The position numbers and the translations under genes were made by a program. 64,000 bases of DNA from Ramazzottius varieornatus (lineage: Eukaryota > Tardigrada > Eutardigrada > Parachela > Ramazzottiidae). This document shows positions 11,701-22,130 of the stretch, one piece after another. The notes under the pieces were generated by a model that was not told where the DNA came from, ran no database searches, and worked only from the letters and a program-made list of their open reading frames with translations. Positions within the stretch are counted from its first letter, which is position 1, and each line of letters begins with the position of its first letter. The stretch lies in NCBI GenBank assembly GCA_001949185.1, contig BDGG01000003.1:5208221-5272220 (forward strand), written 5' to 3'.

Positions 11701-13029
11701 CGTGTGGTTCTCTGACTATACCATGCCGTTGAAAGCGACAAAGTGTGCTAACAATATGCCAGCATATACCTTGTATTAAATACACTTTTCAATAGCAACC
11801 GGAATTCTTACGCTGACGTAATCGTCTGAACAAAGAGAGACCGCCTCGGCGCCTTTTGCTTTCCGTTGTACGTCTCAAAATAATTAGTCTATACCGTACA
11901 AGGGTTGTAAAATCTGTTCGATATCAGTTTAGGTTCCGACAAGCTGACACGAAATCTGATTAAGCTTTTTTGAACGGAGCTTTTATTACACCAATCAAGA
12001 GCGGCAATTCTGCTTGATGGCGGACAGCATGCACGGACATGTGTGGATGCAACCAAGTAGAACGGACAAATTTCTTTCGTTCAGTCCTTCAGACACCTTC
12101 GTTAAGGTCTTTACATACGCGTGTGGTAACTCAAAGCTTGAAAGCGACCCTCGCAAATTCCTCCAAGGAATGGCGCACTGAACGCCGTTCTGGTTCGTCG
12201 CGAAGAAGCTGAGAAGTACATGTGAGCCATATGGCACAACAGCTCTTGAAGGCCGTGCAAGTAGCTTCGAACTCTCCATTTGATCTGTTTACTCTTGGAA
12301 AGAAACTTTTCTCTTGAGACATCTACCTGCATACACATGAAACAGAACTTCACACTCGAATCAGGTATGCAGGTATTTGTCACCGAAACCAACTTCTGAG
12401 ACAGAGACCTACATACAGACTCAACGACAAAGAAAGTGGGAAGAGTGTATGCAGGTTGATGTCGTGCACTGTACTGTTAGTCTGTCGTTTCCATTGGGCG
12501 TTTTTTGATTGAAAGGGGATTATTCTGATGTGTGCAGTTATTAATTTAAACAAGACTTATTTCTTCTGACACCCGCTTCTATCTGGACTGATTACCTGCT
12601 CTCTATGCATCACTCAAACTCACTCTATGACTGAATGGGTAACAATCACCGCAAACTCGAGCTACAAGATCACTTTTTCAGTGTGACTAAGAAGGCCATC
12701 AACGTCGCCGACTGCGTAAAATGAATGTGCAAGTGGCCACAATTATGCCTTTTCGTGTACGCACCGGCGTTTTGTTCCAAAAAGGCTCTTGCAGGTGGTA
12801 CTTGTGTATCACTTTGGAAGTGATACAGAGAACGCGTAAAGACCGCCATGCACATACAAGTAGCGGTAAGTCACAGTGGGTCCTCATCGTATGACAGTGA
12901 TTTCCTGTATGAATACTCCCGCGAGTCATATTACGGGTCTTCACAGCTCACTAGGTCCTCGGGACTTACCATGTGTGGCTAATACTTGAACATTGTTTGC
13001 TGGTGAGGAACGGCGCCGGTAGAGATGCT
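11701..13029. other. Non-coding stretch holding only a small hairpin repeat
   Basis: No supported exon lies between the candidate gene at 10.7-11.7 kb and the BBS2 stop codon. Open frames near 12.0-12.4 and 12.7-12.9 kb have no domain or splice support. Confidence 0.45.
12325..12458. repeat. ACCTGCATAC inverted repeat
   Basis: ACCTGCATAC at about 12327 pairs with GTATGCAGGT at about 12364, and further related copies (ACCTACATAC, GTATGCAGGT) follow within 100 bases. The same inverted pair recurs at 38531-38580. Confidence 0.6.
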
Positions 13030-16000
13030 TCATGTCCCTGCAAACTCCATTAGTCGAGTCAGAAGGCCCACGTCGCGGTTCTGAACAGCCATGCGGCATT
13101 TTGCGAACAAGTCTGCCTTCACACTTCCCACTAGAAAAGAGAAAATAGTAAGATCCTAAAGTCGCACCGACGAGCGTTCCCACATCTTTTCTATCACTTG
13201 CAAAAATTGAACAATGGTCTCTTAGCGTACTTCATTATCACAAGGGGCAAAAGAACCGAAAATTCGACAAGCAAATCAAGTGGAAGCTCGGCAAACTAAC
13301 TCGATCGGATCGTTCTACAAGTAGCTCACGTTGCCGTCTAATCTCAATGAAACATGCGCCCCTTGGTAAAACGATCTGATCGGAGTTGCTTGCCGAGCTC
13401 CCAAATTATCCGTTTACCAAAGATATTACCAAACATATCCAGTTTTCCATATCATTAGGTAGTTTTGTTGAGGTTACTACCAAAGACTTACCTCGAAGCC
13501 TGGCAGCTTTGTCGATGAGCTGACTGACCAGTTTCAGACCAGTCGTCAATTTCTCATGAGCTTCCATCTGGACCCGGAAGTCACCCAGAACGGCCTTGTT
13601 CTGGTTCCCCAACTCCAAGAAGCACTTCCTCACTTCTGGCCTGAAACATGACCACTCCGAAGAAAAGACTTGCGTCAATTTTAAAAGGGAAAAGACAGAA
13701 ACGATGGTGTACCAGACTTCCAGCATTTTCGTTTCTTCAGCCTTCATCAACATGGCTCGAATGGTCGACCCACGGTCCGCAATGTCCGCCACTTGCCTCT
13801 GTCGATTCTTCTGGAACTCTTCGACCTACAAAAAACAAAATGACAGACATTTCATCACTGAGATCGAAGCAACGACTGCCTACTTGAACGAAGACGTCTT
13901 TCAGCGTATCGTAGGCTTTGGGGAAATGCGCCCGCGACGTCAACTGTTTGACCGACATGGACTCCGCGATGCATTCCACAACATCGCCGGCAGTATCGAT
14001 ACTGTCGGTTCTTACAGTAACCTTTAGAAACAAAACAGTTCAACCACCGGCCAAATCTTAAAGCTCGGAATACATACTGGACAAAAGCGCTGCTCCAAGT
14101 GACGCACTCCATCAGCCAATAATACTGAGAACGTGCGCCACTTGAGAAAACAATCAAGCTCGACCCTATCGGCTTCCAAGTGGCGTACGTTTCCAGCCAA
14201 TGATACTGAAAGCGTGCGCCAGTTGAGAAAACGATCTCTTGCCGAGTTTGCTTGCCAAAGTCCCGTTTGAATTCTCGTTGTACACTTCGGACTGTGGAGC
14301 TTACCTCCCCGTCACCAGTCATCTCCAATGAAAGTTTCTCGCCGTCCCGTAACCCGACAAAGGACAGCACGGCCTTGTTGGGGTCTGTGGAACTCTTGTG
14401 GTCGGTCCTCAAGAAAAAGTGATCAGCGGCCCACAGCAAAAACTACAGAGAAAAATGGAGTAGACAAAAGATATCATCACTTGCGGGACTGTACGGAACG
14501 CTTACCCGGTTGGTGCGTTCTAGGAGCTTAAACGTCACGTAGCCTTCTGGCTGTGTGGGTTGCTGTTCCGTCAGCTGATAGTACATGGCGAACCTCTTGA
14601 TTTTGATCAGTTGTCCGTGACAGAAATAGTATTTCCTGCAGAGATAAAACTCCCATTAGTGACGGACGAACTAGACAGCTCATTATGTTACCGGTTGGGT
14701 TGTCCCGCCATAACTGTGACAAACATCTCCACTGGGGTGTTCTTGGGAATAGACAAGGGAAACTGCGTCACGTTGGATAGGAGCCTTTCCGGTGGATGAC
14801 TGAAAGAAGGGCAGACAGAGAGAAAGCTTAAAGTACGACCGGCATTCAGACATTAGGTCAATAATCCGGAGCAATACTAAGAAAATGGGAGCTAATGAAC
14901 AAACATGACAAGATAATTATCGCTCACTCAAGTGGCGCGTACTTTCGGCCAAATAATACTGGGAAGTGCGCCATTCGGGAAGAACGCTCAAATCAGCGAG
15001 ATCGTTCTTTTCCAGTGACGCGTCCTTTCAGCGCTCAATACCGTTCACTTGCGCCACTTGAGAAAACTATTTCTCCCAATTTGTTTGCATTTTCTAAGCG
15101 GCGCATGTTTGCAGTGTTCATAACTGGAAGTGTGCGCCACTACTCACAGATACTTACTGGTAGTAACTTTCTCCAGCAAACACTCCTTCGGCAAAGATGA
15201 TCACTCCTGGAATCTTGTAGGTTGATACAGTGGTTCGTACGGTAAATTTGAGGCACGGCTGCAACAAAAATTTAAAAACTACAGATAACTATGACTTTGG
15301 AGAACGGAATCTTATTTTCTGAATGGTAGTTTTTACCTTATCAAATAAGTTCGGAAGACTTTTTAGATCACCAACGTCGTCGGTTCTGAGAAAAGCTTGA
15401 ATTCCTGGAGGGACTAGAGATTTCTGGCCATCGCGGTGACTGTCGCTGCTAGTGAAGTAGTTCGGATCGTTCATGGATGGTTCTATCTCGACGATCACTT
15501 CCACGTCCTCCTGCATGGTCGACCATTCGTAAGCGGCGTCCATTATGAAGTCGCCTTTTTTTGGTCGAACGTCCAGTCTATCTTGCATCGTGGCTTCCTC
15601 GTTCTCGTCTTCCTCTTCGAATATGTTTATCCTGCTCTCACCTTGCTCATCTACCGAGATGAATTCGTTCGAAGACACGTCCTGAAGAAACGTCACTTCG
15701 GAATCTCCGGCGGCTCCGTTCTCCACTGCGAAAGCCTTCACTAAAATTAGATCAATAGTAATTCGAAGACTGCAGTTCCAAACATCCTGAAATGGGAGGC
15801 CGGCAAACAAAACGTAATATCACTTCCAGCTGATATCCCGACAGCGTGCGCCACTCGAAAAAGCAAGCAACCTCGTCAAGATCGCTTTTCTGAGTGACGC
15901 ACCCTCCCAGCTAACAGCACTGGGAACATGCGCCGCTTGAGACAACGATCTTCCACGTTCCGTTTGCCGACCTTCCAGAAAGATCCAGACTGCTCCTTTT

Positions 16001-18284
16001 CCGACTTTCGGTTGAGGCAAATTTCCATACCGTTGCCTTCCGTCGAACAAACTAAAAGGTAGCTGTTTGCTCGTGGATCGTGAACTTCCACCACTTGGGC
16101 AACAGGATCGTCCATTTGGTACTTGAACATCAGGTTTCCCGTGAAGCGATCCCTCACTTCGAACTACCAATACAAGCCAGAGAGGTCTTCGTGTTAAAAT
16201 GAGTTGCAGATTTCCATAAAAAGAGCTGTTATGATGTGGGAAATGTGGTACCTTGCCATTGGACCAGCCACACAATATTTCCTGTTCGCCGTTGCCGTTC
16301 AAGTCCATGCCGATTAGAGCTGTCGGTACGCTCTTGGACTTGACTCGCCACCGTCGATCATACTGTTCGTATACCCCCACTGTGCCATTGGAGAGGCCGT
16401 AGACGAAGCTTTGGTCCTTTAGGACAGCTAGCGAGACCACGTTGTCCGTCTCGCTCATGGAGAAGATCTGTTCGGTCTCGCGAAAGACTCGGATTTGGTG
16501 GTCGTCACAACCGGCTACTATCTAACAGCAACGACCCTCTTTGATTGAAACACCCGGAAGTTTTAATGGCAGTTTGGCCTACCTCGGTTTGACCGTCCTT
16601 GTTGATGTCGAAAAGGCACAAGACCGAGACGTTGTCACCGGTCAGCGTCCACAAGGGTTCGTTTCCTTCCTGGTCGAAACCTTGAAGAGCACTTTGTCCC
16701 CCGACGATGGCCAGTGTCTTCTTTATTCTTCCCGTTGTGCCGATGGCAATACTGCTCGCTCCACCAGTAGTCTGTTAAAAGAAACAGAAGAGTGTTTCAG
16801 CATTTTGAAATTTTGACGTTCGCTAGCTGCCCGATACAGCGCCACCAATGGTCACAGTTGCGGTCGCTGACCACTGTCCACCAGCACTAGATTAGTTTCA
16901 CATCTCTTCGATGCTCAGGAGTATATCTGGAAATCGTGGATTTAAGTCTGATAGCCCTGATCATCCCCGTCGTCACATACCTGCATTTTATTCAACCTCA
17001 AGAACCCTATTCCCATAGAAAAGGGAATGAATGTCTCAGCTGACAACCAAGACAATGTGTATCTCCTGGCTGTAAGTGATCGGAAAGGATGATGAAGCCA
17101 GGTACAAATATAGCTTGGGAACTCGGCAAACAAACTCGACAAAACTGCCTTCCCAAGTGGCGCATATATTCAACGCTATCAGCTGAAAGAATGCCAGCTG
17201 GGAAAGCGATCTCGTCGAGTTTGACTGTCTTTCCAAGTGGCGCACGTTCTTGGTGTTACTGGCCGGAAGCATGCGCCACTTTCGGAAACCATTTTGTGGA
17301 GTTTGTTTGCCGAGTTTCCAGTTGCGAAAATCCTGTCAGTCTGTGCTACTGAAGTATCATAGGTTGTTGTCGGTCGTAGTGGCATCTACAAGGTTCGATT
17401 TTTCAGTAAGAAGGAAGAGACCACCGCCACGTTACCTCTCTTCTGCAGCCATCGAAACTGGCGACCAGCAACCGAGGTGCACTCATCAAAGGGAGTCGCG
17501 AAGGCATGAACCTCAACGATGGGGACTATGAAGAAATGCAGATTCAGGAGGTGCTGAAGAAGCCTGGAAGCCTCGCGCAACAGAGTCCGCCGGATTGCCC
17601 AGAAAGACATTCACTAACATAAGGTACTAGAGTCCTGAAATCCTGCTTATATAAATTCTAGATGGTTAACCTGCCCCTTTCAACCTTTAGGATTAAGATG
17701 GACTGATGGAGGATATTGGACTTAGTTCACAAGACGTAAAGATGTCTTTGACAGCAATTATGGCTGGCCAAGTTTGTGACTGTTCTAAATCTTGCATTTC
17801 TCTTACTCTACGTAATTCTTCGGAAACCATCGCCGGAGACTTTGGTCCCAATCAAGCCAGATAAACTTGCTGAACTTACCGGCCTGCGGAAGACTTCCCG
17901 GTTAGAAGGCACATCATAGACAATCAGCTCCGTCGGAGTACCGATAAAGAGCAGGTCTGTAGGCGAATCCCGAGTGAACTTCCCGACGGCCAAGGCGGTA
18001 ATAGTTTGGTTGATGTTTAAGACCTGAAGACTTTCTTTCGACGGGACGATGCGGGAAGCATAGGTAACCAGAGTCGGAAGTTTGCTGATGATGACCTACA
18101 ACAAGGATGAAACTCAACTACGTATTGATCAGGTCAGTTATACATCCCAAACTGCAGTACAGTGTACCTTGTTGGCCATGTTGGCTGCCGCGATGTACAT
18201 TTCTCCTTCGGAGAACATGCCACAGACAACCCGGCCAGGGCGGATCGTTTGCTGCAACTGCAGATCGTAGACCGCGCGCAGCAT
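13030..18284 (-). CDS. BBS2: Bardet-Biedl syndrome 2 protein (BBSome subunit)
   Basis: BBS2 is a core subunit of the BBSome, the coat that carries membrane cargo into and out of cilia. The start is ATG 18284 (MLRAVYDLQLQQTIRPGR). Exons then give the N-terminal beta-propeller: LLFIGTPTELIVYDVPSN near 17.9 kb, IVGGQSALQGFDQEGNEP near 16.68 kb, and YGLSNGTVGVYEQYDRRWRV with ILCGWSNGK near 16.35 kb. The middle part includes ESYYQ-like and LSNVTQFPLSIPKNTPVEMF. The C-terminal GAE/coiled-coil part includes VTVRTDSIDTAGDVVECI, VADIADRGSTIRAMLMKAEE and GNQNKAVLGDFRVQMEAHEK, ending MAVQNRDVGLLTRLMEFAGT and TGA at 13030. The exon near 15.8-15.34 kb adds an acidic insert (IFEEEDENEE). At least five introns carry hairpin-repeat copies. 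The gene is divergent from IMP4, start codons about 0.8 kb apart. Identity is secure from many colinear matches; exact exon limits are approximate. Confidence 0.93.
13282..13408. mobile_element. Paired-hairpin MITE, single-hairpin form (BBS2 intron)
   Basis: This compact copy has its outer arms intact: GGAAGCTCGGCAAACTAACT on the left and TTGCTTGCCGAGCTCCC on the right, around one degraded hairpin (CAAGTAGCTCACG ... CATGCGCCCCTTGG). Confidence 0.85.
14090..14262. mobile_element. Paired-hairpin MITE, two hairpins (BBS2 intron)
   Basis: Hairpins CCAAGTGACGCAC ... CGTGCGCCACTTG and CCAAGTGGCGTACG ... CGTGCGCCAGTTG, with GTTTGCTTGCC as the right outer arm. Confidence 0.85.
14922..15145. mobile_element. 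Paired-hairpin MITE, three hairpins (BBS2 intron)
   Basis: Three hairpins occur in one intron: TCAAGTGGCGCGT ... AGTGCGCCATTCG, CCAGTGACGCGT ... TGCGCCACTTG and TAAGCGGCGCATG ... GTGTGCGCCACT. Confidence 0.8.
15793..15976. mobile_element. Paired-hairpin MITE, two hairpins (BBS2 intron)
   Basis: The left outer arm is GGAGGCCGGCAAACAAAACG. Only the right arm of the first hairpin is clear (CAGCGTGCGCCACTCG); the second is TGAGTGACGCACC ... CATGCGCCGCTTGAG. Confidence 0.75.
17117..17324. mobile_element. Paired-hairpin MITE, full-length two-hairpin copy (BBS2 intron)
   Basis: Near-complete reference copy. Outer arms are GGGAACTCGGCAAACAAACT and GTTTGTTTGCCGAGTTTCC. Inner hairpins are CCCAAGTGGCGCAT ... 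ATGCCAGCTGGG and CCAAGTGGCGCACG ... CATGCGCCACTTTCGG. Length is about 208 bp. Confidence 0.9.
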
Positions 18285-19071
18285 TTTGGAAGGTACGGAC
18301 TTCCGCTGAAATTCAGCGACTGGTTCTCGCTATCCTAACTATCTCAACGAATCGACAGTGATCGAGTGTCCTGAAACAAAACCGAAGCAAAGGTTTTACA
18401 GTGAGCTGCGAAGCAGTGGAAAACATGATCGCTCTGAAAAGGTTCGTTGCAGAAGATCGATGCCAGTGAGTTCGATTACTTACCTGACAAGGCTGCGAAC
18501 CTCCCGAACGCCGCAGTAACTCCTTTCACAACTTCCACACTATCATAAGTGTGCGGTTTCTGGTTTACATGTGCTATATCCAAACATGTGAAGTAGAATC
18601 ACAACACAGCATCGTGGTTGAAGCCCGAACCTGATCGGTGGGAAGAGAAAATCGATTACTGTTAACGATGATGTTCGATTGTTGTTTAGGTGCGCAGATA
18701 CTCAGTCAGATTCCTGTCACTTTTAAGCGGTACACTACGTCATCGCATAAGCATTCAAAATTGACGCGAATCGCCCTGGCGAATCACAGTCACTGACGAC
18801 ATTCGTCAGACACGTGGCCAACTGTGCCACGTCAGGTGAGCAGGACATTCAATAGAGCCGCCGCGCTTCCGCTTGCGCAATCGCGGGCTTGATTGTTGAT
18901 TGTCGTATTCCCAATTTCCCATCCATGAATCACGGATGCGGATTCCAATTCTTCACTTTTCTTCCGCTCGTCCACGACTCCACGTTGACGCTAATATTGT
19001 TTTCTTGTAGGTGGTCCAGACAGGAGGCTTTGGACACCCTCCCTCCACGATTCTAGAAATCAGGCCTGAAA
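18285..19071. promoter_or_regulatory. Shared divergent promoter region of BBS2 and IMP4
   Basis: The two start codons face away from each other about 790 bases apart. The stretch contains a likely IMP4 5'-UTR intron ending in TTTTCTTGTAG at 19010. No TATA box is obvious. No hairpin-repeat copy is inserted here, unlike most introns nearby. Confidence 0.4.
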
Positions 19072-20067
19072 ATGATGCGTCGCCAAGCTCGTCTTCGTCG
19101 GGAATACGTCTACCGGAAGCACATCGAAGAACGACAGCGTGCCATCCAAGAAAAGAAGGAAAGGGTCAAGAAAGCCCTCGACAACAGCCACATCCTACCC
19201 AGCACCTTACGTACAGAAGCCATCAGCTTAGCCGAAAAACTTGACTGGGACGACGAAGGTGGTCAAGGCATCGTCAACCATGAGGACGACGAGTATCGGT
19301 GGGCAGGCGTCGAAGATCCCAAAATTATGATCACCACCAGCCGTGATCCCAGCGCCAAGCTAAAGCAGTTCGCTAAGGAGATGAAGCTCATCTTCCCCAA
19401 TGCCCAACGCCTAAACCGTGGTAACTATGAAATGAAACAGCTGGTGGCGGCGTGTAGAGCGAACAACGTGACGGATTTCGTCCTTGTCCATGAACATCGC
19501 GGCAACCCTGACACCCTCATCATCAGCCATCTTCCGTACGGCCCAACTGCCACTTTCTCCCTCACCAACGTGGTTATGAGGCACGACATTCCCAATATCG
19601 GTACCATGTCGGAGCAGTTTCCTCATTTGATCTTCCAGAATTTCAAGTCCAAACTGGGAAATCGCGTGATGAATATTCTCAAATATTTATTCCCAGGTAA
19701 GGCGTAATATGACATTCCACTCTATCCCAGAGTGTTATGACGTTACATGACATGACTGACATTACGGACTGACCATTGGCTTTCTATGGTAGTGCCAAAA
19801 GAGGATTCGAAGCGAGTCATCACTTTCGCGAACCAAGATGACTTTATTTCGTTCCGTCATCATACGTACAAAAAAGGCGAAGGTAAAAACATTGAGCTAC
19901 AAGAAGTTGGTCCGCGTCTGGAGATGAAACTGTACTCGATCAAGCTCGGAACTATCGACGAGATCGACGCTGCGGATACGGAATGGCAACTGAAGCCGTA
20001 CATGAACACGGCCAAGAAACGACGATTCCTCAGCGACGACCCCGGCTTCCTCGCTCCATCCTCATAG
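19072..20067 (+). CDS. IMP4: U3 snoRNP protein IMP4
   Basis: IMP4 is a Brix-domain protein of the small-subunit processome. With IMP3 and MPP10 it binds U3 snoRNA in the nucleolus and is needed for 18S rRNA maturation. Exon 1 (19072-19696) begins MMRRQARLRREYVYRKHIEE, the conserved basic N-terminus, and includes DDEYRWAGVEDPKIMITTSR, NVTDFVLVHEHRGNPDTLII and FSLTNVVMRHDIPNIGT. It ends at CCAG/GTAAGG. Exon 2 (19793-20067) resumes PVPKEDSKRVITFANQDDF, then ISFRHHTYKKGEG, and stops at TAG. The joined protein is about 300 residues, close to the usual length, with no lesion. An upstream 5'-UTR intron is likely (acceptor at 19010). Nearly every block matches the conserved family. Confidence 0.97.
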
Positions 20068-20192
20068 AAAACTATTCTGAAATCTAGTACTTACATAGTT
20101 GAATTTGCAAACCTCGTCATGGTAAAACAGAAGCAGATTATGCAGAAGCGTTTTTCCATCCCGTGGGACACTTGGTGTTCTACTGTACGAAT

Positions 20193-20999
20193 TCACGAGT
20201 CTTTTTCTTCCATGATGTCTGGCTCGTGAGTGAACGATGACGGAATACCACCCTGCAAAACCAGCTTTAGAATGAGGTTGCAGAATGATAAATGCAACGT
20301 GGGCAAACGGACTCGATCAGATCGTTCTCCCCAGTGGCGCACACTTCCAACAAGTGATAATGGATACGTGCGCCACTTGAAACAAAGATGGAATTCCGCA
20401 GTGGTTTTCTGGAAATCTTTAAGTAATTGTCAGTGATGTCTCACCTTGGCATTCGATCGGGCTAATCGTGCTTCGTGCTCTTTTCGTAGTTCCTCCTTCC
20501 ACAACTTGTCCTCCAGTTCTTCCTTCAACTTGGCCTGCTCCTTCTTCTTTTGATCGCGGTCCTTTCTGTCCAGATGTAAGGCATGGAGGATACGCTTGGC
20601 TTCACTTCTTTCCTTGTCCTTTTCCTTCCGAGGACTGTTACTTCCGGTCACTCCGTCGCAGTGGGAACGTGACATCTCCAAGTGACTATGAGGGAGTTTC
20701 TCCAGCTGGTGTAAATATTGCTGGTATTTCTTTTGGACGTGCTTGTCGTGGTGCTCGGAAGCGAATGTGTCCATTTCGGCATCGCTGTTCTTCCTCAGCC
20801 AGCTGATAAAGTCGGAATCGTCGAGCTCATGATGAGGGAGGACTGGGAGATCAGCTGTGCTGGGAATGTTTGGGATGGACGCGACGGAAGATTTTCGGGA
20901 GGGAAGAGATGAAGAGGTTTCTGATGGTGGAGTCTTTGGGTCCACGCCGCTGGTCTTCCGCACGCTTCCGTCCTCGGTCGTCACACCGGCAGAAGGCAT
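20193..20999 (-). CDS. Unrecognised charged, partly helical protein
   Basis: Exon 1 starts at ATG 20999 (MPSAGVTTEDGSVRKTSGVD) and reads through a Ser/Pro-rich segment into DDSDFISWLRKNSDAEMDTF. A strongly charged helical stretch follows (RSEAKRILHALHLDRKDRDQ, then KKEQAKLKEELEDKLWKEEL). It ends at a GTGAGA donor after SNAK. A last exon (20252-20193) fits in phase: GGIPSSFTHEPDIMEEKDS, then TGA. The total is about 205 residues. The intron holds a hairpin-repeat copy. A convincing exon upstream (about 21418-21256, NSIYPLQRNFPSAYIPC ... YKEPFYVRPR, good acceptor and GTAACC donor) may belong to the same gene, but I could not find a join that keeps the frame. No family is recognised; the charged helix could form a coiled coil. 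Confidence 0.6.
20297..20392. mobile_element. Paired-hairpin MITE, single hairpin
   Basis: Left arm GGGCAAACGGACTCGATC and one hairpin CCAGTGGCGCAC ... ACGTGCGCCACTTG. It lies in the last intron of the charged-protein gene. Confidence 0.85.
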
Positions 21000-21135
21000 T
21001 CTCAAGTTTTGGATGACCCACCAAGATCACACTAACAGTGGCGGGTTTTATTCCAACAAAAGGTGAACCTCTTTGAGATTGCAATTCCACTAAGTCTAAG
21101 AAATACGTAAAAATGTGTTTTATGGAACATCCAAC

Positions 21136-21254
21136 ATGGGAAGCTCGGCAATCAAACTAAAGATAATTTCCCAAATGACGCACGCTTTTAGCATCACTTG
21201 CTGGACCCTTGCGCCACTTGGAAAGCCAGTCTTGTCGGGTTGGTTTGTTGAGTA
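21136..21254. mobile_element. Paired-hairpin MITE, single hairpin
   Basis: GGGAAGCTCGGCAATCAAAC on the left, hairpin CCAAATGACGCACG ... TTGCGCCACTTGG, and TTGTCGGGTTGGTTTGTTGAG on the right. Confidence 0.85.
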
Positions 21255-22130
21255 GGTTACCTTGGTCTCACGTAGAAAGGTTCTTTGTAAGAAAACAGGG
21301 GGATGCGGTTGAATAAAGTGTGGATCGCACAAGGGATGTAGGCCGAGGGAAAGTTGCGTTGCAATGGGTAGATGCTATTGCCAGATTGACCGGTGTCCAC
21401 TTGCATGTGTTGCGTCTAAAGGAATAAAGAGCAGCTGAAACTGCTGATAACAGAATCGCTTCTGACCCACATAGAAAGCCTAAAATGTCCTCACGTTGAC
21501 TGAGTAAAGTGCAGACAGAATTTGAACCTGCCAACTCAGAGAAACAAAATTCCAATACAATCGGAAGGCAGTTCTCACTTTACAGTGGCCAAAGCGAAAC
21601 TGACCAGAGGCAAAGATGTAAGCGTGCTCTTATCGCCACACGAGACCCACTATGTTGTAGAGAAAAGGCTAGCAGGGCCACTGAGCAGGCCACTGGTCGA
21701 ATTCTTGCACGTGTAGTAAAACGAAGGAAAATCTTATCGAACAAACACCAGCATATGGATTTCACTGCGCAAAAAAATTAAATTTTTTCGGAAAGCTGTT
21801 CAAGGCAGAATTACCAAGTAGTCCTTTTGTCCGCGTAATCTAACCGCAGTGTACTGCACGAGTAATATCACTCGATATATGGCCCGAAGAACGATAATTC
21901 TGCGACAAAAACGTAAAACTTTCAGTCTTCCAACGTCAATATTGACCGGAGACAACGTAAAGCTAGCCCCGGCGCTCTTCGCCTTCTCGGGTGATTCACT
22001 CATCACGCTCCTTACAAGAGTCGTAAGATAAAATACGGAATAGCCCAGAGCAAGACTAATCTGTGATATTTCCTTCGCAGATACCTTGAGTTTCTTCGAA
22101 CTCTCCGAAAACAAAACCAGGATAGCACCA

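Noticed and set aside
17386-17610. Minus-strand frame as a BBS2 exon
   Set aside because: The neighbouring exons already cover the colinear BBS2 sequence, and this frame has no clear match; left out of the exon chain.
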